Origin: an uncultured Prevotellaceae bacterium
Lineage (GTDB): Bacteria > Bacteroidota > Bacteroidia > Bacteroidales > Bacteroidaceae
Assembly: GCA_902769705.1 (NCBI GenBank)
Contig: CACXPX010000024.1
Location: 1-50,099, forward strand
Length of the DNA: 50,099 bases
Direction: 5' to 3'
Made by a program: the position numbers and the translations under genes. Within the stretch, counting starts at the first letter, position 1. Each line of letters opens with the position of its first letter. The notes below the pieces were generated by a model. It did not search any database, had not been told where the DNA came from, and saw only the letters and a program-made list of their open reading frames with translations. This document shows positions 22,984 to 30,484 of this stretch, in pieces.

Positions 22984-24948
22984 ATGACCCAGACGTCACC
23001 CATTCTTGAACTTCAGCGACAGCGCATGCTGCTCGAGATAGAATACTTCACGGAGAAAGAAGCCTTTCGCCGACAGACCGAAACCATGGGGTTGCAGCGA
23101 ATTATCAAGCGTGGCGACGCCTGGTTTCCATTGCGTGTGGGTAAAAGCTATTACAACTCGCTCAATCAACTCGTCATCGAGGTGCATCGGCAGTCTGTCA
23201 GCGATGATGATATCGACATTGAGCATAACTTCGAGTTTGGCAAACCGGTTGTTTTCTTTACCGCTAATATTCAACAACCATCCACCAACGCCCAACATTC
23301 CTCAGCCAGCATTCGCCTTTCCTATTTCAATTTTACAGGCACCGTCAGCTATGTGGATGGAGACCGAATGGTTGTTACTGTGCCCGACTCGGCTCCGCTT
23401 CTAGAGTTGCAGAATTCGGAGCGGCAGGTGGGCGTTGCACTCTTCTTTGACGAGACCAGTTACAAGACCATGTTCGACGCTCTCGACCGAGTGATGAAGG
23501 CCAAGAGCGGAAGGTTGGCTTACCTGCGCGACCTTTTTTATTCTTCCACAGCCACTCCCCAAACCTATAGCTTTGCGCCTATGCAGTTCCCGTGGCTCAA
23601 CCCCACGCAGGAGCGTGCTGTCAACGAGGTGTTGCGCGCCAAAGACCTGATGGTGGTGCACGGACCTCCTGGAACGGGAAAGACCACTACTCTTGTTGAG
23701 GCCATTTACGAAACGCTTCACCGCGAGAGCCAAGTACTGGTGTGCGCACAAAGCAATATGGCTGTCGATTGGATTTCTGAGCAGCTCGTCGACCGAGGCG
23801 TTAACGTTCTGCGCATCGGCAACCCCACACGTGTGAACGACAAGATGCTCTCGTTTACCTATGAGCGGCGCTTCGAGGCTCATCCCGATTATGAGATGCT
23901 GTGGGCGATACGAAAGGCAATTCGTGACCTGCGCTCTCATAAAAAACGCGGCTCCGAGAATTGGCATCAAAAAATGGACCGACTGAAAAGCCGCGCTACA
24001 GAACTGGAAATCCGCATCAATGCCCAACTATTCGGTGAGGCACGTGTAATTGCCTGCACGCTTGTGGGCTCAGCCAACCGTCTGTTGGAAGGAATGAAGT
24101 TCAACACGTTGTTCATCGACGAGGCTGCGCAGGCGCTCGAGGCTGCCTGCTGGATTCCCATTCGCCGCGTTAGCCGTGTGGTGCTCGCTGGCGACCATTG
24201 CCAACTGCCGCCCACCGTGAAGAGTCTCGCCGCCCTAAAAGCAGGACTGGGGCGCACGCTGATGGAACGTCTTGTTGAAAACCATCCTAATGCCGTCTCC
24301 TTGTTGCAGGTGCAATATCGCATGAACGACGACATCATGCGCTTTTCTTCTGATTGGTTCTACGGCGGACGTGTGCAGAGTGCGCCACAAATACGTCATC
24401 GCAGCATACTCGACTACGATATTCCCATCGAGTGGGTCGACACGCAACAACTATCTATCTCCTCCCCTACGGGGGGAGGTCGGGAGGGGGCTCACGAACA
24501 ATTCATCGGCGAGACTTTTGGACGCATCAATACTGTTGAGGCCGAACTCACCATCAGCACCCTCCACAACTATCTTGCGAAGATAGGCAAGTCGCGCATT
24601 CTTGAAGAACGCATCGATGTGGGTATTATTTCGCCCTATCGCGCACAAGTGCAACTCTTGCGCAGACTGATTCGTCGAGATGCAGCTCTCAAGCCTTTCC
24701 GCCACCTGCTCTCCGTGAACACTGTCGATGGATTCCAAGGACAAGAGCGCGATGTGATCATCATTTCCCTCGTGCGCTCTAACGACGAAGGGCAGATAGG
24801 ATTCTTGCGCGACCTTCGACGCATGAATGTTGCCATTACTCGCGCACGCATGAAACTCATCATCATTGGCGACTCGCTCACCATCACGCAACATCCCTTC
24901 TATCGCAAACTCTACGAATACGTTCAGGCACTCAAACTGGAGGATTAA
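22984..24948 (+). CDS. SF1B helicase, Upf1/IGHMBP2-like
   Basis: A 654-aa ATP-dependent helicase. Motif I GPPGTGKTTTL is at about residue 227, motif II DEAAQALEAACW at about 379, then motif III AGDHCQLPPT, motif IV QYRMNDDIMRFSS, motif V TVDGFQGQERDVIIISLVRSN and motif VI NVAITRARMKLIIIG. The order and the DEAA box place it with Upf1-like SF1B enzymes, which unwind RNA or DNA 5' to 3'. An N-terminal OB/beta-barrel region (about 1-160) matches the IGHMBP2 branch. Between motifs IV and V a short SPTGGGREG insertion (about residues 493-503) is encoded by a dispersed palindromic repeat. Confidence 0.9.
   Translation: MTQTSPILELQRQRMLLEIEYFTEKEAFRRQTETMGLQRIIKRGDAWFPLRVGKSYYNSLNQLVIEVHRQSVSDDDIDIEHNFEFGKPVVFFTANIQQPSTNAQHSSASIRLSYFNFTGTVSYVDGDRMVVTVPDSAPLLELQNSERQVGVALFFDETSYKTMFDALDRVMKAKSGRLAYLRDLFYSSTATPQTYSFAPMQFPWLNPTQERAVNEVLRAKDLMVVHGPPGTGKTTTLVEAIYETLHRESQVLVCAQSNMAVDWISEQLVDRGVNVLRIGNPTRVNDKMLSFTYERRFEAHPDYEMLWAIRKAIRDLRSHKKRGSENWHQKMDRLKSRATELEIRINAQLFGEARVIACTLVGSANRLLEGMKFNTLFIDEAAQALEAACWIPIRRVSRVVLAGDHCQLPPTVKSLAALKAGLGRTLMERLVENHPNAVSLLQVQYRMNDDIMRFSSDWFYGGRVQSAPQIRHRSILDYDIPIEWVDTQQLSISSPTGGGREGAHEQFIGETFGRINTVEAELTISTLHNYLAKIGKSRILEERIDVGIISPYRAQVQLLRRLIRRDAALKPFRHLLSVNTVDGFQGQERDVIIISLVRSNDEGQIGFLRDLRRMNVAITRARMKLIIIGDSLTITQHPFYRKLYEYVQALKLED
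24460..24491 (+). repeat. Palindromic repeat inserted in the helicase gene
   Basis: CTCCTCCCC, loop, GGGGGGAGG, then GTCGGGAGGGGG: the same layout as at 39862-39893, 46156-46186 and 48313-48397. Here it keeps the reading frame and encodes SPTGGGREG between helicase motifs IV and V. Confidence 0.8.
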
Positions 24949-25077
24949 GAATATACATTAATTCTTATGAATTTTGCTTACAAAAATCCGTTCTCTTCGT
25001 TTTTCTTACAGGAGGAAAATAGATGAAGAAAAATGATTTTTATCCTTTTTCGGTGCGTTTTTCATGACATTGAATCG

Positions 25078-25354
25078 CCATTAGCCACCTTTGGCTTTGT
25101 CATTTGTGGCCTTTGACCGTGCTAAAAGCCACAAATGACCGTCTCATTTGCCGCTTCTTGGTGGCTCAAAAGGGGCTTTTTGTTGCACGAAAGCTATGCT
25201 TTGACACAGTCGAAAAATGTAAAGAAAACGGAAGTTGTTGATAATCAGTGGTTTGAGAAGATGCTATTTTTTTGCGTTTTTCGCACCATAATCTTCTCTA
25301 TTTCAAAAAACAGCACGTTTTTGAAGGAAAAAATTCGGAATTATCTTGACGAAA
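25078..25354 (+). repeat. Interspersed element copy B: 17+5 array plus conserved tail
   Basis: Five 17-bp units start at 25078, 25100, 25122, 25144 and 25166 with 5-bp spacers; the outer ones are diverged. AAAGCTATGCTTTGAC follows, then the invariant GTAAAGAAAACGGAAG (about 25219-25234) and an AT-rich tail with GCACCATAATCTTCTCTA and AAATTCGGAATT (about 25332-25343). It lies in the 24949-25535 gap between the helicase and TonB receptor genes; I see no gene there. Confidence 0.75.
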
Positions 25355-25535
25355 TGAAGTTGTTAGCATGATGTTCACGAATATAAAGCCTCGCTAGTTG
25401 AGGTTTGTCTGCGCGATTGCATTGGTGTTCGGTTCTGCGAAGCGAGTGAAAGATGTCGACGAATGAGCGGATATTAACTTTATTTATGCGTGTGATATTA
25501 AACTTTTCGCGCCCGCGTGCGTCTAAACAACAGAT

Positions 25536-28136
25536 ATGAATCGATTTATACTATTCGTTTTGCTGCTCTTCAGCGCAATGGCAGCAACAGCACAAGGACT
25601 AATTAAAGGGCGGGTACTGGACAAGACAACTGGCGAACCGCTGAGTTTTGTAAACGTAAAAATCAGCAATCAGGGCAGCGAAGCTCTGATAAAAGGTGCT
25701 GTGACCGACACAGAGGGCCACTTCAGTATCGACGGACTGAAGAATGGACAGTACACGCTGACACTTACATTCGTGGGATATCGGAATCTGACACGCAACT
25801 TTGCCGTCAACGACCGAAACCGATCGCACAACTTCCCGGCTCTCTACATGGCTGAGGACGCCCACCAACTGAAGGAGGTGACGGTTACAGGACAGCGGAC
25901 AGGTATGAAGTTGGAGGTGGACCGCAAGTCGTTCGATGTGACCCAATTGGTGACCAATGCGGGCGCATCGGCATCTGAGGCTTTGGAGAACATTCCCAGC
26001 GTGGAGGTTGACAACGATGGCAACGTATCGTTGCGTGGCAACACGAGTGTGGAGGTGTGGATCAACGGAAAGGCGAGTGGACTGACCACAGACAACCGCG
26101 CGGAGATTCTGCAACAGTTGCCTGCGGAGAGCATCGAGCGCATAGAGGTGATTGACAATCCTTCTGCGAAATTCTCTGCTGAAGGCTCGGCTGGAATTAT
26201 CAACATCGTGTTGAAGAAAGACCTCAAGCCTGGTTACTACGGTTCGTTGCAGGCAGGTGCCAACACGCAAGGCGGTGCCAACACAAGTTTCAACATCAAC
26301 TACAACTCGCCCATCATCGACACTTATCTGAACATCGGTTTCCGCCATCGCGAAAACGAAGGACGTACCGAGAGCGAACAGGAATACTTGCAGACAAACC
26401 AATACCAATGGTATAAGGCGAAGAGCTCCAACATGGGCAACAACCTCTTTGGTCGTGCAGGCATCACCTTCCACGTCACGAAGAAGGACGATCTTTCGCT
26501 GTCGGGCATGATGATGAAGGGCCGCAACAAGAACTGGAGCACCACGCCCTACCACTATGGAACCATTGGGGCGGCAAATGACTCGCGACTGATGACGCGT
26601 CGCAACACAGGTGCGGGTGACATGAATATGATGTATGGCGAACTGAACTACCGCCACTCGTTCACCGACACTCACTATCTGGACCTCGTGGTGGGTTTGA
26701 ACCGATGGAAGTCGGACAACGATGCCTTCTACCAAGACTCCACCGTGAACTATTTGGAGCCCATCCCCACCACCTATTCCTATCAGTCGCGCCCACGCCA
26801 TATGAACAACCGCTCGATGGAAGTGAAGCTGGACTATGAGAACCCAATATCAGAGAACATAAAGTTGCAGGCGGGTTATCAGGGCCGCTTCTCGCATGAG
26901 AACACGCCTCAGGAATCGTTTGTGGACTACACCAGTTGGGACGGTCGCAATGCAGTTGAAGACAAGCTGTATTTCAACCGATTCATTTACGATATGGATC
27001 TGCACGCCCTCTATGCCACTATGACCTACGGTTGGAACAAGTTCGGCATTATGGCAGGATTGCGCGGCGAATACTGGAAGGTGAACACCGAGAGCTACAC
27101 GTGGGAACAGGAATACGATGCCTCGAAACGGGAGGCGCCTTTCAAAAAGGACTATTTCCAGCTGTTCCCCTCTGTATTCCTGAGCTATCAAATTACTGAC
27201 AACGACCAACTTCAGTTGAACTACACGCGTCGTCTGCGCCGCCCGTGGGGTGGACAACTCAATTCGTTTAAAGACACCCGCGATGCTACTACCGTTTCCT
27301 TCGGTAACCCCGAGTTGACGCCTGAGTTCTCGAACTCGTTCTCGCTGAACTATCTGAAGACGTGGACAGAGCATTCGATGATGCTGTCGGCCTACTATCG
27401 GCCCACTAGCGACGTGATGCAGCGCATAAGTTGGCAGAGTTCCACCGACGGACTCATCTACACCACCAGCAAGAACGTGGCGAAGAGCCTCTCATCGGGT
27501 TTGGAACTGACGGTGAAGAATAGGTTATTCCGCATCCTCGACCTCACTACATCAGCTAACGCTTACTATTACAAGCTCAACGGGTTCAGCTATGACATTG
27601 ACGGACAAACCGTGCGCGGAGAGGAAAACCATAACTTCACGTGGAACGCACGAATGACCGCCAGCCTCATCCTGCCCTATGACATTTCGATACAGACAAC
27701 GGGCCGCTATCGCTCACGTCAGGTCATCACACAAGGATATCGCAAACCAGGCTATGGTGTGGACTTCGGACTGCGCAAGAACTTCTTCAACAAGAAACTC
27801 ACGCTTGCCATTACGTGCCGCGACGTGCTCGATTCGCGTAGGTTTGAGAACTTCGTGGAAAGTGAAACCTTCACCCGCCACCAACTCAATAAACGCCGTT
27901 CGCGTAGCGTGAACTTCACGCTGACATGGAACTTCGGAAACATGATGCCTAAACGGAAAGACATGCCTGGCGGAATGGATGGCGAAGAAGGAATGGAGGG
28001 AGCAGATGGAATGGGTGCTCCGATGAACAACATGATGAACAACAATACGTTGAACAACAAGAACAACAATAACAAAAACGACAACAGAAGAAACCAACAA
28101 AGAGAAGAGACTAGAGAGGGGGGTGAAGAAGATTAA
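25536..28136 (+). CDS. TonB-dependent receptor-type outer membrane protein
   Basis: An 866-aa outer-membrane beta-barrel. Residues 1-19 are a signal peptide, about 22-100 a CarboxypepD_reg (beta-sandwich) domain, about 115-230 a plug domain (SASEALENIPSVEVDNDGNVSLRGN ... VWINGKASG ... IERIEVIDNPSAKF), and the rest a barrel of the outer-membrane beta-barrel 3 type. The C-terminus is an Asn/Met-rich low-complexity tail of about 70 residues with many N repeats. It lacks a SusD partner, so it is not a standard polysaccharide locus. Members of this type take up unknown ligands or act as adhesins. Its end overlaps the converging prmC by 4 nt. Confidence 0.88.
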   Translation: MNRFILFVLLLFSAMAATAQGLIKGRVLDKTTGEPLSFVNVKISNQGSEALIKGAVTDTEGHFSIDGLKNGQYTLTLTFVGYRNLTRNFAVNDRNRSHNFPALYMAEDAHQLKEVTVTGQRTGMKLEVDRKSFDVTQLVTNAGASASEALENIPSVEVDNDGNVSLRGNTSVEVWINGKASGLTTDNRAEILQQLPAESIERIEVIDNPSAKFSAEGSAGIINIVLKKDLKPGYYGSLQAGANTQGGANTSFNINYNSPIIDTYLNIGFRHRENEGRTESEQEYLQTNQYQWYKAKSSNMGNNLFGRAGITFHVTKKDDLSLSGMMMKGRNKNWSTTPYHYGTIGAANDSRLMTRRNTGAGDMNMMYGELNYRHSFTDTHYLDLVVGLNRWKSDNDAFYQDSTVNYLEPIPTTYSYQSRPRHMNNRSMEVKLDYENPISENIKLQAGYQGRFSHENTPQESFVDYTSWDGRNAVEDKLYFNRFIYDMDLHALYATMTYGWNKFGIMAGLRGEYWKVNTESYTWEQEYDASKREAPFKKDYFQLFPSVFLSYQITDNDQLQLNYTRRLRRPWGGQLNSFKDTRDATTVSFGNPELTPEFSNSFSLNYLKTWTEHSMMLSAYYRPTSDVMQRISWQSSTDGLIYTTSKNVAKSLSSGLELTVKNRLFRILDLTTSANAYYYKLNGFSYDIDGQTVRGEENHNFTWNARMTASLILPYDISIQTTGRYRSRQVITQGYRKPGYGVDFGLRKNFFNKKLTLAITCRDVLDSRRFENFVESETFTRHQLNKRRSRSVNFTLTWNFGNMMPKRKDMPGGMDGEEGMEGADGMGAPMNNMMNNNTLNNKNNNNKNDNRRNQQREETREGGEED

Positions 28137-29029
28137 GGACGCTCGGCTTTTACCATCCTGCACTTGCCAAATTGGTCGGACTTGAACTGTACATTGGCGA
28201 ATCCCATCGCGTGAAGCATCGATGACAATTCATCGGCATATAGGGGATTGATTTCGAAATACAAGGCTCCTGACGGTTTTAATGCCCTATGAGCATATTG
28301 TGCTATGGCCCGATAGAACAACAGGGCATCTCCGTCGGGAACGAATAATGCTTCGTGGGGCTCGTGCTCCAGTACATGGCGCGCCATTTGGGTGGCCTCA
28401 CGCTCGCAGACATAAGGCGGATTGGAAACTATCACATCCCACACCGCGACATCGTTGGGCGGATACAACGTATCTTGCTTTACGAACGTCACATCGGCGC
28501 CCAACTGTTCAGCATTCGCTTGCGCAATGCGCAATGCTGTGGGAGAAATTTCCCAAGCCGTCACATATGCTCTAGGTTTCTCACCTTTCATTCCTAACGC
28601 CAATGAAACGGCAATGCACCCCGACCCTGTTCCAATATCAAGAATCTTGCACTCAGCTCCGTATTTTTCACAGTTCATCTTTCGCTCGGCCCTCTGGGAC
28701 ACTTGCCAGAGCAAGAATCTTTCATCTCCTAACACCCATTCCACTAGTTCCTCGGTCTCAGGGCGGGGAATCAGCACACCAGGCTCTACATGGAACCGAT
28801 GACCGCAAAACCAAGCCTCGCCCAGCACATACTGCACAGGCTCGCCTTGCTCCAACCGATGCATCAGCCGCTCCAGTTCATCGCCCGAAGTGGCTGAAGC
28901 CATTTCACCCGCCAGCACATCAGCCATCGTTAGCCCGAATCGCTCTTCCAACAACAACCGCACAATGGCTTTGGCCTCGCGCTCATCATACAACGGAACA
29001 AGCCGACTCCATAAATCCCTGTAACCCAT
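28133..29029 (-). CDS. prmC: Peptide chain release factor N5-glutamine methyltransferase
   Basis: A 298-aa enzyme that methylates the GGQ glutamine of release factors RF1 and RF2. It has an N-terminal helical domain, the SAM-binding motif ILDIGTGSGCIAVSLAL, and the catalytic NPPYVCERE. VLIPRPETEELVEW is typical. The central region carries a short extra segment (FLLWQVSQRAERKMNCEKYGAE split over about residues 104-125). It is a single gene convergent with the TonB receptor gene. Confidence 0.93.
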   Translation of the reverse strand: MGYRDLWSRLVPLYDEREAKAIVRLLLEERFGLTMADVLAGEMASATSGDELERLMHRLEQGEPVQYVLGEAWFCGHRFHVEPGVLIPRPETEELVEWVLGDERFLLWQVSQRAERKMNCEKYGAECKILDIGTGSGCIAVSLALGMKGEKPRAYVTAWEISPTALRIAQANAEQLGADVTFVKQDTLYPPNDVAVWDVIVSNPPYVCEREATQMARHVLEHEPHEALFVPDGDALLFYRAIAQYAHRALKPSGALYFEINPLYADELSSMLHAMGFANVQFKSDQFGKCRMVKAERP

Positions 29030-29046
29030 AGCCTTTCTTTTTTCCG

Positions 29047-29078
29047 CAAATATACGCTGATTTCAGCAAATTAACAAA
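29047..29078 (-). promoter_or_regulatory. Promoter of prmC
   Basis: On the minus strand TTTG (29078-29075), 20 bp, TATATTTG (29054-29047), 18 nt upstream of the start codon. Confidence 0.7.
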
Positions 29079-29119
29079 AAAACCTTCATAAAACTATTGA
29101 CATTACCGCTTTTTATTTA

Positions 29120-29152
29120 TAACTTTGCCCATAGAAACAAAAACTAAGGAGG
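29120..29152 (+). promoter_or_regulatory. -7 element and strong Shine-Dalgarno for the CarboxypepD_reg gene
   Basis: TAACTTTG (29120-29127) with ATTG 20 bp upstream forms the promoter. AAGGAGG (29146-29152), unusual in this genome where ribosome sites are weak, lies 8 nt before the ATG at 29161 and decides that start over an in-frame ATG at 29125, which would lie inside the -7 box. Confidence 0.75.
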
Positions 29153-29160
29153 AAACTATC

Positions 29161-30378
29161 ATGAGACGCATCTGCCTTTTACTATTGCTATTTGCCCTGA
29201 GCATCGGAACTTGGGCCCAGCGAACTGTTGTCAGCGGAATCGTGACCAATAGTCAGACCGGACGCCCCATAGCTGGCGCAAACGTGGCGGTGGTGGGCGG
29301 AACAACGACCGTTGTCACAAATGCTGACGGTTTCTTCACGTTGAAATTCAACGAAACGGCCAATGCTATCCGTGTGTCGCACCTGGGATTCCAAACCAGC
29401 ACCCAGCACTTGCCAGCTAACACCCAACAGCCTTTATCAATCGCCCTGAACCCCGCTGTCATCATGCTTCAGGAAATCGTGGTGACCAAAGACAATGCAC
29501 GAAGCATCGTCGAGGCAGCCATCAGCAAGATTCCCGATAATTACAGCAAACAACCAGAAATACTCGAGGGTTTCTATCGCGAGACGGCCATGAAACGGCA
29601 ACATTTCATCTACGTTGCCGAAGGTGTTATCGACATGTATAAAACATCCTACAACCGCTCTGTGCATCAAGACCGGGTGGCCATCCGAAAGGGACGCCGC
29701 CTGATGAGTCCGCGGCAAGGCGACACGCTCGGTGTAAAAGTGATGGGAGGTCCCGTGCAGCCCATCCAGCTCGATATCGTGAAAAACAGGGATTTCCTGC
29801 TTAATAACGAAGAACTCGACCACTACCACTTCAGTTTCGACAAACAGGAAAAAATCGACGGGCGACAGCAATTTGTGGTGAGGTTGGAGCCGAGGGGCGA
29901 GTGGGAGTATGCGCTCTATCACGGCCATCTCTACATCGACTGCGAGACACTGGCCTTCACGCGTGCCGACCTCTCGCTTGACATGTCCGACCGCGAAAAA
30001 GCCACACGCCTGATGCTCATCAGGAAACCCAGTGGTGTCAGGTTCAGGCCCAAAGAACTGTCGACTCTCATCGACTACCGGCAGGAAGGCGGTGTGACAC
30101 GCGTCAGCTATATCCGCAACGTGTTCCGGTTCAACTGCGACTGGAAACGCCGACTGTTCGCCACTTCTTTTGCCGCAACCTGCGAGATGGTGGTGACCAA
30201 TCGCCACAGCAATGATGCACGTCCCATCAAGGGACGCGAATCCTTTGACTCACGCGACATGTTCTACGACAAAGTGGAATACTTCAAAGACCCCGCTTTC
30301 TGGGAAGACTACAACATCATAGAACCCACTGAGTCGCTCGATAAAGCCGTCAATCGGCTGTTGAAGAGGATGAAGTGA
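29161..30378 (+). CDS. Secreted CarboxypepD_reg-domain protein
   Basis: A 405-aa exported protein. The signal peptide is MRRICLLLLLFALSIGTWAQ. A CarboxypepD_reg beta-sandwich (about residues 20-100: VVSGIVTNSQTGRPIAGANV ... GFFTLKF ... HLGFQT) follows, then LQEIVVTKDNARSIVEAAISKIPDNY and a long beta-rich region. The layout matches Bacteroidetes proteins with a regulatory-like domain joined to a DUF5686-like or uncharacterised outer-membrane part; no TonB plug is present. Single gene ended by the hairpin at 30387-30429. Role unknown, probably in the envelope. Confidence 0.75.
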   Translation: MRRICLLLLLFALSIGTWAQRTVVSGIVTNSQTGRPIAGANVAVVGGTTTVVTNADGFFTLKFNETANAIRVSHLGFQTSTQHLPANTQQPLSIALNPAVIMLQEIVVTKDNARSIVEAAISKIPDNYSKQPEILEGFYRETAMKRQHFIYVAEGVIDMYKTSYNRSVHQDRVAIRKGRRLMSPRQGDTLGVKVMGGPVQPIQLDIVKNRDFLLNNEELDHYHFSFDKQEKIDGRQQFVVRLEPRGEWEYALYHGHLYIDCETLAFTRADLSLDMSDREKATRLMLIRKPSGVRFRPKELSTLIDYRQEGGVTRVSYIRNVFRFNCDWKRRLFATSFAATCEMVVTNRHSNDARPIKGRESFDSRDMFYDKVEYFKDPAFWEDYNIIEPTESLDKAVNRLLKRMK

Positions 30379-30386
30379 TAAAGAGT

Positions 30387-30429
30387 GTGGAGTGAGAATT
30401 TCTAATAAACAAGAGAACTCTCACTCCAC
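30387..30429 (+). terminator. Hairpin between convergent genes
   Basis: GTGGAGTGAGA (30387-30397) pairs perfectly with TCTCACTCCAC (30419-30429); loop 21 nt. It ends the upstream plus-strand gene and possibly the converging esterase gene. Confidence 0.65.
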
Positions 30430-30484
30430 ATTGCTTTTACTATTTGCCATTGGCCGTTGGCTTAACAAAATATTTTCACAGATA

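Noticed and set aside
25599-26801. Long minus-strand frame across the TonB receptor gene
   Set aside because: Antisense shadow; the plus-strand frame has signal peptide, plug and barrel features.
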